Assembly: GCA_025454835.1 (NCBI GenBank)
Contig: JALONQ010000001.1
Span: forward strand, 328,990 to 392,989
Source: Bacteroidota bacterium
Lineage (GTDB): Bacteria > Bacteroidota > Ignavibacteria > UBA10030
Direction: 5' to 3'
Length of the DNA: 64,000 bases
The translations under genes were made by a program, and so were the position numbers. Below the pieces are notes generated by a model. That model searched no databases and was not told where the DNA came from. It saw only the letters and a list, made by a program, of their open reading frames with translations. Of the stretch, positions 34,647-45,851 are shown one piece after another; position 1 is the first letter of the stretch; each line of letters starts with the position of its first letter.

Positions 34647-34716
34647 TCCTGACAGCCTCCGGCGTGGTCACACGACAACGGTGAGATCCCTGAACGGCGA
34701 TCGTCGAAGGACGCGA

Positions 34717-35121
34717 TCAGCGGAACATCGCCTTGATGCTCCCCCACGTCCGGCGTGCGGTCGAACTGACGTGGGAGACGGTCACGATCTCCGTCTCAGG
34801 TGCCGGCGTCTGGCCGTTGAGCACACGGATACGGTACTGGAAGACCGTGGCCGTCGCCTTGAAGACCGAACGGTCGACATACTCGTACGAAGAACGGTCT
34901 CCTCTCGGAGTGATGGTCGTGACGGGGATGAAGTCACCTTCGGTGCCGGCCCGGCGAACGACCACGAAGTGCTGCACACCTGCTTCGCTTTCTGTGTTCC
35001 ACCGGATCACGATGTCGCTGCCGTTGCTGCTGGCCGTCGGACGGTCCTTGATGACCGCCGCAAAGGCGGCAACCGTCACGGCCAACAACGCCACCATCAC
35101 CAAGAAAATGCTCGTTCGCAT
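34717..35121 (-). CDS. Small secreted protein with Fn3-like domain, unknown function
   Basis: 134 residues: signal peptide (MRTSIFLVMVALLAVTVAAFA) and one domain with the pattern IVIRWNTESEAGVQHFVVVR, YEYVDRSV and FQYRIRVLN, typical of fibronectin type III-like beta-sandwiches in secreted Bacteroidota-type proteins. Role unknown. A promoter ends only eight bases before the ATG. Confidence 0.7.
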   Translation of the reverse strand: MRTSIFLVMVALLAVTVAAFAAVIKDRPTASSNGSDIVIRWNTESEAGVQHFVVVRRAGTEGDFIPVTTITPRGDRSSYEYVDRSVFKATATVFQYRIRVLNGQTPAPETEIVTVSHVSSTARRTWGSIKAMFR

Positions 35122-35129
35122 ATGGTTCG

Positions 35130-35158
35130 AATATAGGGCTCGGCTCCGTCAAACTCAA
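35130..35158 (-). promoter_or_regulatory. Promoter abutting the start of the small secreted protein
   Basis: Minus strand TTGAGT (35158-35153), 17-base spacer, TATATT (35135-35130); ATG at 35121. Predicted transcription start lies within about two bases of the start codon. Confidence 0.6.
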
Positions 35159-35175
35159 GCAGACGATTCCCGAAT

Positions 35176-36072
35176 TCAGGACGGCCCCGGGGCCGATGCC
35201 TTGGGTCGGAAGACCACGTCTGACAATTCAGAAACTAGCAGACCCACGAGGATCAGTCCCCCGCCGAGCACACCCAGTGCGCCAAGGCGTTCTCCGACAA
35301 CGAGATACGCGAGCACCGCGGCGATCACCGGTTCCAAGGAGAAGATCACCGCGCTCCGGGCGGGGGTCGTAAACCTCTGGTAGGTCGTCTGGAGCCACAA
35401 CGCGATCACAGTCGCGAAGATGGCGAGATACACGATCTCGAGCGCCATCGCGCCAGACCAACGTAGTACCACCTGCTCGGACGTCAGCGCGGCGATGCCA
35501 CCACCAAAGGCTGCGACGACGAACTGCGCCATTGTCAGATGCGCGACGTCGGTGCGTTTGCTGAACACATCCACCAGAACGATATACAGACCAAACAGCA
35601 ATGCACAGCCCAGTGTCAGCAGGTCGCCGAGGACGAACCCCGACCCCGCGGGAGAAGTGAGGTAATACAGTCCGACAGAAACGAGTGCAACGCCGATCCA
35701 TGTGCCCAGCTTCGGCCATCGGCGTTCGATCGTCACCTGCCACAGGGGCGTGAACACGACCATCATCCCCGTGATGAACGCAGATTTTGAAGCCGTCGTG
35801 GTCTGGAGTCCGACGGTCTGAAGCCCGAATCCGGCGAACAACAGACTGCCGAGCACGACGCCGTCGCGGATCGATGCGCGATCCCACCCCCGCACCGACG
35901 ACGGGCGCACGAGCCCGAACAAGAGGGTCGCCAGAGCGAAGCGAAGGCCGATGTAGGCGAAGGGCGAGACCGACGAGAGCAGGTCCTTCGTGACGATGAA
36001 GGTACTGCCCCAGATGAACGTGATCGAGAGAAGGATCAGCTCGGCTTTCGGACGCGGATCGTGGAGCGCCAT
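35176..36072 (-). CDS. EamA-family (DMT superfamily) transporter
   Basis: 298 residues with about ten transmembrane helices in two EamA halves. First half: LLSITFIWGSTFIVTKDLL, IGLRFALATLLFGLV, FGLQTVGLQTTTASKSAFITG. Second half: YLAIFATVIALWLQTTYQRF and FSLEPVIAAVLAYLVVGERL. Inner-membrane drug/metabolite exporter; substrate not predictable. Last gene of the run from the large mutase subunit through UbiA and DUF362, with a five-base gap. Confidence 0.88.
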   Translation of the reverse strand: MALHDPRPKAELILLSITFIWGSTFIVTKDLLSSVSPFAYIGLRFALATLLFGLVRPSSVRGWDRASIRDGVVLGSLLFAGFGLQTVGLQTTTASKSAFITGMMVVFTPLWQVTIERRWPKLGTWIGVALVSVGLYYLTSPAGSGFVLGDLLTLGCALLFGLYIVLVDVFSKRTDVAHLTMAQFVVAAFGGGIAALTSEQVVLRWSGAMALEIVYLAIFATVIALWLQTTYQRFTTPARSAVIFSLEPVIAAVLAYLVVGERLGALGVLGGGLILVGLLVSELSDVVFRPKASAPGPS

Positions 36073-36077
36073 CGCCG

Positions 36078-37222
<1,145 letters not shown>

Positions 37223-37226
<4 letters not shown>

Positions 37227-38119
37227 GACCACCCGAGAATGGTGCGGAGTTCGCGTGAGTAGATGATGGCGACGCAAGCCAGAAGCCAGGCCGCCATGTT
37301 TAGGAGTGTGGGAACGTCTGACATCAGCAAATGCGTCGGATTGTCGTCCGTTTTGCGCGCGCGCATGAGATAGAGGTATCGGAAGATCCCGAACAAAACA
37401 AAGACGGTCGTGAAGATGAGGTTCTCCGTTCCGAACACTTCGACGGTGCGTTCGGCGACCGTGTAGAGCGCGTACGAGATCGCCATGCCGGCCGCCGTCA
37501 CGGTCATCATCTGTTCGATGAACTGTATGTCGTAGTGTCGTAGCACCGGGCGGGCGTGATCGGTCTCCTGCTCGATGTTCAACAGGATCTCGGCCCGGCG
37601 CTTGGACACGGCCAGAAACACCGAGACGAACAGCGTGCAAAGGACCAGCCACGGCGACACGAGCACGCCGATGGCGAAAGCACCCGCCAGAACCCGGAGC
37701 ATGAATCCAGAAGCCACGATGAAAACGTCGACGAGGATCACTTGCTTCAGGCCGAGCGAATAGCCGAGATTGAGCAACAAGTAGAGCGAGACGATGAACA
37801 CGACCTTCAACCCCAGCCAGTGAGCGCCAGCGCCGGCGATCGCCAGGAGCATGACGGCCACGGCAATGGCCTGGCCGATGCTCACCTCGCCCGACGCGAT
37901 CGGCCGCATCCGCTTGAGTGGGTGCAGCCGGTCCGATGACCGATCGGCGATGTCATTCACGATGTACACGACGCTCGAGACCAGTGAAAAGGCCGCAAAC
38001 GCCGCGACAGCCCGTTCGAGATACACCAGGTCGAACAGGTGACGCGAGAAGACGAGCGGGGCGAAGACAAACACATTCTTCGACCATTGGATCGGGCGCA
38101 GCATGCGTATCAGGGGCAT
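37223..38119 (-). CDS. UbiA-superfamily prenyltransferase (decaprenyl-phosphate phosphoribosyltransferase-like)
   Basis: 298 residues from ATG 38119, preferred to 38194 because it avoids overlap with the mutase and matches the family start (IRMLRPIQWSKNVFVFAPL). Eight or nine transmembrane helices. The first Asp-rich motif is NDIADRSSDRLHPLKRMRP. The QWSKN and LHPLKRMRPIASG segments are typical of the UbiA subgroup that includes the phosphoribosyl transferase making decaprenylphosphoryl-ribose; actual substrate is uncertain. Confidence 0.85.
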
Positions 38120-38139
38120 AGGCTGTGGCTCCGGGGTGC

Positions 38140-39795
38140 TCAGAAAACTGCCGGCTCCTCGTAGACGCCGAAGACCTCGGCCATGGCGTGACATTGCTCG
38201 CCCAGGGTCGTGTACGCCCGAACGGCATCAAGCAACGGGGGCATGAGATTCGATCCATCTCGAGCTGCCTGGCGCAAACGCGCAAGGGTCTCGTCCACCC
38301 TCTTCCGGTCCCGGCTTTGCTTCACGTCGGCCAGTCGCTGGCGCTGACGACGCTCGACGTCCGGCGAGATCTGGAGGATGGGAATGTCAACCTTCTCCTC
38401 TGCCTCGATGAAGTCGTTCACACCGACGATGATCTTCTCTTTCCGGTCGAGCTCCCGCTGGTAGCGGTAGGCCGCTTCGGCGATCTCGCGCTGGAAGAAG
38501 CCCGCCTCGATCGCCGGGATCACACCGCCCATGGCATCGATGCGCTCAAAATACTGTTCCGCCTCCGCCTCCATCCGGTTCGTCAGCGCTTCGACGAAGT
38601 AGCTCCCGGCGAGCGGATCGATCGTGTTCGTAACGCCCGTCTCATGCGCAAGGATCTGCTGCGTCCTGAGGGCGATCTTGACCGCCTTCTCCGACGGCAG
38701 CGCAAGCGTCTCATCCATGGAGTTCGTATGGAGCGATTGCGTTCCTCCCAGGACGCCGGCGAGCGCTTCGATCGCCGTTCGGACGATATTATTCTCGGGT
38801 TGCTGCGCTGTCAGCGAGCATCCCGCCGTTTGCGTATGGAAGCGGAGCGTCAATGAACGTGGCGACGTGGCGCCGTACCGGTGCTTCAGTCGCTTGGCCC
38901 AGATACGGCGGGCGGCGCGGTATTTCGCGATCTCTTCGAAGAAATCGATATGCGCGTTGAAGAAAAAGGAGATCCGCGGCACGAATTCGTCCACCTTGAG
39001 CCCGCGCTCGATCCCCGCCTCGACATAGGCGAACCCGTCGGCCAGCGTGAACGCAAGCTCCTGCGCAGCCGTAGAGCCCGCCTCGCGGATATGGTACCCG
39101 CTGACCGAAATGGGGTTCCACTGCGGCGCTTCGCGGTTGAGATACTCGAACATGTCGACGATGAGCCGCATCGACGGGGATGGGGGATAGATCCATTCCT
39201 TCTGCGCGATGTACTCCTTCAGGATATCCGCCTGGATCGTTCCGCGGAGATGACCGAACGGAACCCCCTGCTTCTCGGCCACGGCAAGGTACATTGCCAT
39301 GAGATTGATCGCCGGCGCGTTGATCGTCATCGAGGTCGAAATGGCCCCCAGGTCGATCCCCTTGAACAACGTCTCCATGTCGGCCAATGAGCTGACTGCG
39401 ACGCCGCAAATGCCCACCTCCCCTTCCGCCACAGGGTCATCAGCATCGCGCCCCATCAGCGTCGGAAGGTCGAAGGCGACCGAGAGGCCCGTCTGCCCGT
39501 GCTTCAGGAGGTAGAGATAACGCTCATTGGTATCCTCTGGCGTTCCGAAACCCGCGAACTGGCGCATCGTCCACAGCTTTCCTCGATAGCCGGTCGGATG
39601 GATGCCGCGCGTGTAGGGAAACTCGCCCGGAAACCCAATGTCCGACAGATAGTTCGTGGCCGCGATATCCTCCGGTGAGTACAACAGTTCGACCGGCGCA
39701 CCGCTCACCGTCGTGAAGACGGCTTCCCGCCACCGACCGCCGGACTTCGCACGGTCATTCCACGCGTCGAGTCGTCGTCGCTGTTCGTCGGCCAT
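38140..39795 (-). CDS. Methylmalonyl-CoA mutase, catalytic (large) subunit
   Basis: 551 residues: the CoA/substrate TIM-barrel domain only, ending without a B12 domain. Signatures: [87 protein letters not shown] and [19 protein letters not shown]. It pairs with the B12-binding subunit at 33610-34026. Acts in propionyl-CoA/succinyl-CoA interconversion. The split form occurs in archaea and several bacterial groups. Confidence 0.94.
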   Translation of the reverse strand: MADEQRRRLDAWNDRAKSGGRWREAVFTTVSGAPVELLYSPEDIAATNYLSDIGFPGEFPYTRGIHPTGYRGKLWTMRQFAGFGTPEDTNERYLYLLKHGQTGLSVAFDLPTLMGRDADDPVAEGEVGICGVAVSSLADMETLFKGIDLGAISTSMTINAPAINLMAMYLAVAEKQGVPFGHLRGTIQADILKEYIAQKEWIYPPSPSMRLIVDMFEYLNREAPQWNPISVSGYHIREAGSTAAQELAFTLADGFAYVEAGIERGLKVDEFVPRISFFFNAHIDFFEEIAKYRAARRIWAKRLKHRYGATSPRSLTLRFHTQTAGCSLTAQQPENNIVRTAIEALAGVLGGTQSLHTNSMDETLALPSEKAVKIALRTQQILAHETGVTNTIDPLAGSYFVEALTNRMEAEAEQYFERIDAMGGVIPAIEAGFFQREIAEAAYRYQRELDRKEKIIVGVNDFIEAEEKVDIPILQISPDVERRQRQRLADVKQSRDRKRVDETLARLRQAARDGSNLMPPLLDAVRAYTTLGEQCHAMAEVFGVYEEPAVF

Positions 39796-39891
39796 CCGAG
39801 GGCTCCCAAGGAGATACGAGTGAATCGTGTGGTTTCGATCAGGATCGCTTCGTCCGTTGCATCCTTTGCGACCTGCCCAATCAGCTTTGTG

Positions 39892-41679
39892 CTACGTCCT
39901 TCCGAACCGTCGGTCGAGCTCCTCGATCGGGATCCGGATCACCACCGGCCGCCCGTGTGGACACACGTACGGCATTTTCGTCAGGAACAACTGCTCGATG
40001 AGCACCGTCATCTCGTTCGACGTCAGCGGGTCACCCGCTTTGATCGCGGCTTTGCAGGCGAACGACTTCGCCAGCCGGTCCCGGGCATCCATGACCTCGG
40101 CGTGCTCGTTCGCCTTGTACTCCTCGAGCACGTCGAGGAGGATCTTTTTCTCGTTCCCGACCTTCACGTCGGCCGGGATGCCTTCGATAACGACGGTGTT
40201 CTTGCCGAACAGCTTGATGTCGAACCCGAGCAGACGCAGGTGCTCCTCGAGCTCCCGCACCAGGGCGTAGTCCGTCGCCGTCAGTTCCAGCGTCTGCGGG
40301 AACAAGAGCTGCTGGATCGCCGGGAGGCTGTTTTCGAAGTTGGCGAGGACACGCTCATACAGGATGCGCTCGTGTGCCACGTGCTGGTCAACGATCACAA
40401 GCCCTGAACGCACCTGGGAGACGATATACTTGTTCTGGATCTGCCAGATCGCCCGCGCATCGGCATCGATGGAGCGAGCGGCGCCCTGTCGGTGCTCGAC
40501 CGTCTCGGCCGGAGCGTGTCTCGATGCCGGCATCGACAACGGAAGGATCGAACCGCCGTCGACGACGTTCGTTGGCCCAGGATCTTTTCGAAATGCGAAC
40601 ACCGGAGCCGGGGGAATGTCGGGGACCAGATGAAACCGGTCCTCCCCGTTCACGGCGTTTCCGTCCCTGAATTCAACGCGCGGCACGAGATCGTTCGCTG
40701 CCAGGGTCTTACGGATCACGGACAGCACCATCCGGTAGATCGTCCCTTCCTGCTCGAACTTCACCTCCAGCTTCGACGGGTGGACGTTGACGTCCACGCG
40801 CGCCGGGTCGATGGTCAGGTCCAGCACGAAGAGCGGGAATCCCCCGTTGATCAGCAGATGCTCGTAGCCTTGAAAGATCGCGTGCGCGATCATTTTGTTC
40901 TGGATCGGCCGCCGATTCAGCGTCAAATACTGTTCCGTGCGCGAGCGGCGGGCAAATTCCGGCCGGGCGAGGAATCCCTCGATCGAGAGATAGTCGGTGC
41001 GCTCTTCGACGGGCATCAACGATTGCCCGACCCGCTCGCCCAGGATCGCCGAGACCCGCTCCTGAGATGTGCCCGGACGCAGGTCCAGGAAGGTCTCGTC
41101 GTCGCTCACGAGCAACCAGGCGATCGTCGGATGGGCCAGCGCCGCGCGTGTGACCACGTCGGCGATGTTCTTCAACTCGGTCTGCCGGGTCTTCAGAAAG
41201 TTGCGGCGGGCGGGCGTGTTGTAGAACAGATTCTTGACGATCACGGTCGTCCCGACTCCGGCGGCCGCTTTCGTCACCTCGCGGACCGTGTCGCCGTCGA
41301 CACGGACCACGGTCGCCACGTCGTCCAAGGCCGTGCGCGTGCGCAGTTCGAGCTGCGAAACGGCCGAGATCGACGCCAGCGCTTCGCCCCGGAAACCGAA
41401 CGTGCCGATCCGTTCCAGGTCCTCAGGCCGAAGAACTTTGCTCGTCGCATGCCGATGGATCGAGAGAGCGGCGTCTTCGGCGCTCATGCCAGAGCCGTCA
41501 TCCGAGACCTGAATGAACGCCCTCCCCGCATCCTTGACGTGCACCGTGATCCGGCGCGCACCGGCGTCGAGCGCATTCTCGATGAGCTCCTTGACGGCCG
41601 AGGCCGGTCGTTGCACCACTTCGCCCGCCGCGATCTTGTTGGCGAGCTCAGGCGGCATGATATGGATGGTCGCGGGCAT
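39892..41679 (-). CDS. mutL: DNA mismatch repair protein MutL
   Basis: 595 residues. GHKL ATPase N-terminus: IAAGEVVQRPASAVKELIEN, DDGSGM, RHATSK, GFRGEALASI and LFYNTPARRNFLK. The C-terminal endonuclease domain carries the metal motif as DQHVAHERILYE (usual DQHAAHERILYE, Ala to Val) plus ACKAAIKAGD and CPHGRP, so this is an endonuclease-active MutL, as expected in species without MutH. Two bases after the epimerase stop, in the purF-pgsA-ftsY operon. Confidence 0.95.
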   Translation of the reverse strand: MPATIHIMPPELANKIAAGEVVQRPASAVKELIENALDAGARRITVHVKDAGRAFIQVSDDGSGMSAEDAALSIHRHATSKVLRPEDLERIGTFGFRGEALASISAVSQLELRTRTALDDVATVVRVDGDTVREVTKAAAGVGTTVIVKNLFYNTPARRNFLKTRQTELKNIADVVTRAALAHPTIAWLLVSDDETFLDLRPGTSQERVSAILGERVGQSLMPVEERTDYLSIEGFLARPEFARRSRTEQYLTLNRRPIQNKMIAHAIFQGYEHLLINGGFPLFVLDLTIDPARVDVNVHPSKLEVKFEQEGTIYRMVLSVIRKTLAANDLVPRVEFRDGNAVNGEDRFHLVPDIPPAPVFAFRKDPGPTNVVDGGSILPLSMPASRHAPAETVEHRQGAARSIDADARAIWQIQNKYIVSQVRSGLVIVDQHVAHERILYERVLANFENSLPAIQQLLFPQTLELTATDYALVRELEEHLRLLGFDIKLFGKNTVVIEGIPADVKVGNEKKILLDVLEEYKANEHAEVMDARDRLAKSFACKAAIKAGDPLTSNEMTVLIEQLFLTKMPYVCPHGRPVVIRIPIEELDRRFGRT

Positions 41680-41681
41680 TG

Positions 41682-42698
41682 TCAGCGTGCGGGGCGTACC
41701 CCGATCCCGGGTTCGTGCGGCAGCACCAGCCTGCCGTCCTTTACGAGCGCACCCTGGTACGGGTCGTTCGTCGTCAGGATGTTCCCGTCCAGATCGGCGT
41801 AGTCGAGGAGCGGCGAGAGATGCGCTGCTGCCGTGATAGCGACGGAGGTCTCGATCATGCAACCCATCATCACCTTCATGCCGCACGCCTTGGCCGTCCG
41901 GATCATGGCCATCGCTTCGCGCACTCCGGTGCACTTCATCAGCTTGATGTTGATGCCGTCGAAGACCCCCCGCAACGTCGGAATGTCCCCGACCCGCACG
42001 CAGTTCTCGTCGGCGATAAGCGGAAGCGGCGACCGCTCACGGACCCAGGCCGTCCCGGCCAGGTCTGACGCGGGCATCGGCTGTTCGACGAACTCGACCC
42101 CTTCGCCAGCCAGCCATTCGATGCGATCGAGCGCGAGTTCCTTCGTCTTCCAGCCTTCGTTGGCATCGACGCGGAGGGTCTTCTTCGTCACCGACCGGAT
42201 CGCCTTCATGATCTCCCGGTCATGGTCGCTGCCGAGTTTGATCTTCAGCAGCGGATAGGGTTCGGCCTCCTCCACTTTCCTCTTGATCATGTCAGGCGTG
42301 TCGATCCCGATCGTGAACGACGTCAGGGGCGTCTTCGCGGGATCAAGACCCCACCATTGGTACAACGGCACGCCCAACTTCTTTCCCACCCAGTCGTGGA
42401 GCGCAAGGTCGACGGACGCCTTGGCCGCGGGGTTGCCGGGCGCGCGGGCGTCGACCTCCGCCAGGATCTGCTCCAGCAGGAAGGGGTCGTTCCAGGCTGA
42501 TGCATCCAGAGATGCCAGAAATCGTCCGACGGACTCGATCGACTCCCCGTAGCGTCCCGAGGGCGCAGCTTCGCCGAGACCGACGATGCCGTCTTGCTCG
42601 ACCTCGACGAGCATGATCGGGTCTACGGACGAGGTTCCACGGGCGATCGTGAACGGATGTCGAAGCGTCAGGTCGAACCGTCGATAGGTCAGTTTCAT
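41682..42698 (-). CDS. Dipeptide (L-Ala-D/L-Glu) epimerase, enolase superfamily
   Basis: 338 residues from ATG 42698 (GGAGTGAATCG upstream). Muconate-lactonising subgroup: N-terminal capping domain, then the barrel with catalytic Lys in LLKIKLGSD, metal ligands in RVDANEGW, FVEQPMP and IADENC, and the second Lys in GINIKLMKCTGVREAM, plus the C-terminal specificity strand DLDGN. Epimerises L-Ala-D-Glu from peptidoglycan for recycling. Confidence 0.88.
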   Translation of the reverse strand: MKLTYRRFDLTLRHPFTIARGTSSVDPIMLVEVEQDGIVGLGEAAPSGRYGESIESVGRFLASLDASAWNDPFLLEQILAEVDARAPGNPAAKASVDLALHDWVGKKLGVPLYQWWGLDPAKTPLTSFTIGIDTPDMIKRKVEEAEPYPLLKIKLGSDHDREIMKAIRSVTKKTLRVDANEGWKTKELALDRIEWLAGEGVEFVEQPMPASDLAGTAWVRERSPLPLIADENCVRVGDIPTLRGVFDGINIKLMKCTGVREAMAMIRTAKACGMKVMMGCMIETSVAITAAAHLSPLLDYADLDGNILTTNDPYQGALVKDGRLVLPHEPGIGVRPAR

Positions 42699-42702
42699 CG
42701 AT

Positions 42703-43653
42703 TCACTCCGTTGCCGGCCCGGGACGTGACAAGAGCGCGTCAGCGAACTGTCGCGCGTCGAACAGTTGCAGGTCGTCGATCCCTTCGCCAACCCCGATGA
42801 ACCGCACCGGCACCTGATGTTCGGCGACCACGCCGATGACGACGCCTCCTTTGGCCGTGCCGTCGAGCTTGGTGACCACGAGACCGGTCACCCCTGCCGC
42901 CGCGCCGAATTCCCGAGCCTGTTGCAGCCCGTTCTGACCGGTCGTACCGTCCAGGACCAGCAGCACGTCGTGAGGCGCTTCAGGGAGGCGCTTGCCGAGG
43001 ACGCGGTGGATCTTCTTCAGTTCCTCCATCAAGTGCCCCTTCGTGTGGAGCCGTCCGGCGGTATCGAGCAACACCACGTCCATCCCCCGCGAAATGGCAG
43101 CGCTCACGGTGTCGAACGCGACAGAGGCCGGGTCGGCCCCCGCCCCTTGCTGGACGATCTCCACGCCCGCCCGCTGCGCCCAGATCTCGAGCTGTTCGTT
43201 CGCAGCCGCTCGGAATGTATCGGCGGCACCGATGAGGACCTTCAGCCCTTCACGCCGGAACAGATGCGCCAGCTTGCCGACCGTCGTCGTTTTTCCCGCA
43301 CCGTTCACACCGACCACGAGGATCACGTACGGCCGGGGTGTCGCCGGCAACAAGGTCGCGGCAGCCGGGGCGCCCCGGGTGATGGTCTCGGCGATCACGT
43401 CCGCCAACAGCGGCAACGCATCGGCGGGGGTCGTGATCCCCGAGGCCTTCACGCGCTCGCGCAACTGGTCGACGATCAGAGAGGTCGTCGCGACGCCGAC
43501 ATCCGCCTCCAACAGCACCTCTTCGATCTCGTCGATCGTGGAGGCGTCGAGCGTCGTGCGCGTCGTGAGGATCTGCTGGACCCGGTCGACGATGGTCTGT
43601 CGGGTCTTCGACAGTCCGTCCTGCAGCTTCTTGAAGAACGATCCTATTCCCAT
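42703..43653 (-). CDS. ftsY: Signal recognition particle receptor FtsY
   Basis: 316 residues, the compact form without a long acidic A domain. N domain helices up to residue 90, then the G domain: G1 GVNGAGKTTTVGKLA, DTFRAAANEQL, G3 LLDTAGRLHTK, G4 TKLDGTAKGG and GVGEGIDDLQLF. GTPase that receives SRP-ribosome complexes at the inner membrane. Confidence 0.96.
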   Translation of the reverse strand: MGIGSFFKKLQDGLSKTRQTIVDRVQQILTTRTTLDASTIDEIEEVLLEADVGVATTSLIVDQLRERVKASGITTPADALPLLADVIAETITRGAPAAATLLPATPRPYVILVVGVNGAGKTTTVGKLAHLFRREGLKVLIGAADTFRAAANEQLEIWAQRAGVEIVQQGAGADPASVAFDTVSAAISRGMDVVLLDTAGRLHTKGHLMEELKKIHRVLGKRLPEAPHDVLLVLDGTTGQNGLQQAREFGAAAGVTGLVVTKLDGTAKGGVVIGVVAEHQVPVRFIGVGEGIDDLQLFDARQFADALLSRPGPATE

Positions 43654-43672
43654 GCCGCGGCGCGTTCCGATC

Positions 43673-44218
43673 TTAGCGGTCCGTCGGACCGATGAACAAG
43701 CGTTGAGCGTACATCACGGTCGATAAGACCACCATCGCCAGGCTGAACCACAACGTCGCCGTACGGAACCACTCCCACCCCTCGGGGCGGAGGACGCCGA
43801 GAATGATGAGAACGGCGAACGCGCCGACCGCGACCTTGCCAGGCCAGTTCGACTGCACCACGATCTTCTTACGGCGCCGGATCAACAGGCTTCCGGCAAC
43901 GATCAGCAAGTCCCGGAGGACGATGACGGCTGCGACCCACCCGGCGAGATCGCCCGTGATGACCAGCAGGATCACCGCCGTGCCGACGACGATCTTGTCG
44001 GCGACCGGATCGATGATCTTTCCGATCTCCGTCACTTCGTGTCGGGCGCGTGCCACAGCGCCGTCGAAGTAGTCTGTCGCGACCGCGACGAGCGCGATGA
44101 GCGCGGCCCAGGTGCGGTCACCCGGCGTCTCACTGAGCAGGAAGATTGCGAAGGGAAGAAGAAGAACGATCCGACTCAGGCTGAGGAAGTTCGAGAGTGT
44201 CCAGACCGTGGCCGGCAT
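43673..44218 (-). CDS. pgsA: CDP-alcohol phosphatidyltransferase (phosphatidylglycerophosphate synthase)
   Basis: 181 residues; the start at 44218 shares a TGATG junction with purF. The CDP-alcohol transferase signature is complete in DYFDGAVARARHEVTEIGKIIDPVADK (43 to 69 region): D-x-x-D-G-x-x-A-R-(8)-G-x-x-x-D-x-x-x-D. Four or five transmembrane helices. Starts cardiolipin/phosphatidylglycerol synthesis from CDP-diacylglycerol and glycerol-3-phosphate. Confidence 0.92.
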   Translation of the reverse strand: MPATVWTLSNFLSLSRIVLLLPFAIFLLSETPGDRTWAALIALVAVATDYFDGAVARARHEVTEIGKIIDPVADKIVVGTAVILLVITGDLAGWVAAVIVLRDLLIVAGSLLIRRRKKIVVQSNWPGKVAVGAFAVLIILGVLRPEGWEWFRTATLWFSLAMVVLSTVMYAQRLFIGPTDR

Positions 44219-45714
44219 CAGACATCGTTGGCGTCTTTGGAGGCGCCGCCGTCGATCGGCGCGGGATAGACGCCGCTGAAGCAGGCCGTGCAATACGACC
44301 GGCCTTCGCCGGCCGGGGCCGCTTCGAGCAGCTTCTCGAGTGAGAGATACGACAGCGAATCGACGTCAAGAAACTCGCGGATCCTCTCCACGTCACCGCC
44401 CGCCTTGTTGGCGATCAGCTCGTCACGGCTTGGGAAATCCATGCCGAAGTGACACGGATACTTGATCGGCGGCGAGGTGATCCGCACGTGGACCTCTTTG
44501 GGTCCCGCCTCTTTGACGAGCTTGACGAGCTGGCGCGAGGTCGTGCCACGAACGATCGAATCGTCGATGATGACGACCTTTCGCCCCTGGAGCACGCCTT
44601 TCACAGTGTTGAACTTCGTCTTGACCTTGAGCTCGCGGGAGTTCTGGGTCGGTGCGATGAAGGTCCGGCCCACATAATGGCTCCGGATGAGACCGAGTTC
44701 AAGCTTCACGTCGTGGCCGCGATTCTGGCTTTCGGAGACGAAGCCCAGCGTGGCGGTATTGCTCGAGTCGGGAACGCTGATGACCACGACCCTCTCGTCC
44801 GTTGGGGATTTCGTGACCGGAGACTCCTGCGCGAGGAGTTTGCCCAGCTTTCGGCGCACTTTGTCGACGTTCTCGCCGAACACCTTGCTGTCGGGGCGGG
44901 AGAAGTAGATGTACTCGAAGATGCAGTGGTGGGTCGACGCCGCCTTCTTGGCCAGATGGTACGATTTGACCGTTCCCGACGCGATCGCCTCGTCGTCGAT
45001 CACGAGGATCTCGCCAGGCTCGACGTCGCAGATGTACTCGGCGCCGATGAGATCGAACGACACCGTCTCTGAGGCGACCACATACGCGGTGCCAAGCTTG
45101 CCGAGCGCGAGCGGCCGGAATCCATGCGGATCGCGCGCCGCGATGAGCGCCTTGTCGGTCAGCATGACCAACGAGAACGCCCCCTCCACGGTTTCGAGCG
45201 CCTCCTTGATCTGCTGGATCTGATCGGTCTGCCGGCTCTGAGCGACGAGATGCAGGATCACTTCTGTGTCGGAGGTCGATTGGAAGATCGTCCCCCGGTC
45301 CTGCAGGGTCTGCCGAATCTGGCGGAAGTTCGTCAGGTTGCCGTTGTGGGCGACGGCCAGGTGGCCCTGCCGGTAGTTCACGACGAACGGCTGGATGTTC
45401 GTCATGTTGTCGGCCGAACCCGTCGTCGAATACCGGTTGTGCCCGATGGCGGCATTCCCCCGCAAATCGTCGCTGAGGATGCGGGCATCCTTGAAGACGT
45501 CGCTGACGAGGCCCGGAGCCCGGTGCAGATTAAAGCGATAGCGCTGTTTCGCCGCTTCAAAGTCGCGGGTCACGATGCCGGTGGCTTCCTGCCCCCGATG
45601 CTGCAAGGCGTGGAGACCGTAATAGGTCTGAACGGCCGCCTCGGAGTGTCCGTAGATGCCGAAGATACCGCAGTTGCAGCGCGGCTTGCCTTCGATGTGG
45701 GCGATCTCTCTCAC
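44218..45714 (-). CDS. purF: Amidophosphoribosyltransferase
   Basis: 498 residues from a GTG start. The propeptide (1-14) precedes the N-terminal nucleophile Cys15 in RCNCGIFGIYG, as in the Bacillus-type self-processed enzyme. Glutaminase segments GHNRYSTTGSA and VAHNGNLTN; PRPP loop VVIIDDSIVRGTTSRQ. Cys residues in HHCIFEYIYF, YPCHFGMD and YCTACFSG mark the [4Fe-4S] site. First committed step of purine synthesis. The predicted -10 box ends six bases before the GTG. Confidence 0.95.
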   Translation of the reverse strand: MREIAHIEGKPRCNCGIFGIYGHSEAAVQTYYGLHALQHRGQEATGIVTRDFEAAKQRYRFNLHRAPGLVSDVFKDARILSDDLRGNAAIGHNRYSTTGSADNMTNIQPFVVNYRQGHLAVAHNGNLTNFRQIRQTLQDRGTIFQSTSDTEVILHLVAQSRQTDQIQQIKEALETVEGAFSLVMLTDKALIAARDPHGFRPLALGKLGTAYVVASETVSFDLIGAEYICDVEPGEILVIDDEAIASGTVKSYHLAKKAASTHHCIFEYIYFSRPDSKVFGENVDKVRRKLGKLLAQESPVTKSPTDERVVVISVPDSSNTATLGFVSESQNRGHDVKLELGLIRSHYVGRTFIAPTQNSRELKVKTKFNTVKGVLQGRKVVIIDDSIVRGTTSRQLVKLVKEAGPKEVHVRITSPPIKYPCHFGMDFPSRDELIANKAGGDVERIREFLDVDSLSYLSLEKLLEAAPAGEGRSYCTACFSGVYPAPIDGGASKDANDV

Positions 45715-45720
45715 GTCCTG

Positions 45721-45749
45721 AAGTTACGAAATATTGGAAGGCCGGACAA
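45721..45749 (-). promoter_or_regulatory. Candidate purF promoter
   Basis: Minus strand TTGTCC (45749-45744), 17-base spacer, TAACTT (45726-45721); the purF GTG begins at 45714. Confidence 0.45.
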
Positions 45750-45793
45750 GGCGGGGTGACGCCGACGACCCGAGAGATCGCCCGCCCGAACAG

Positions 45794-45824
45794 CAAGGGC
45801 CGCCCACCAACCGGTGAAGCGGCC
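45794..45824 (-). terminator. Terminator hairpin after the barrel-protein gene
   Basis: Perfect 8-bp stem AGGGCCGC/GCGGCCCT with 15-base loop, 28 bases after the stop of the gene at 45852-46559; on the minus strand followed by TTGCTGTT. Confidence 0.6.
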
Positions 45825-45851
45825 CTGGAAAACTGTGCGGCACGTGCTCGA

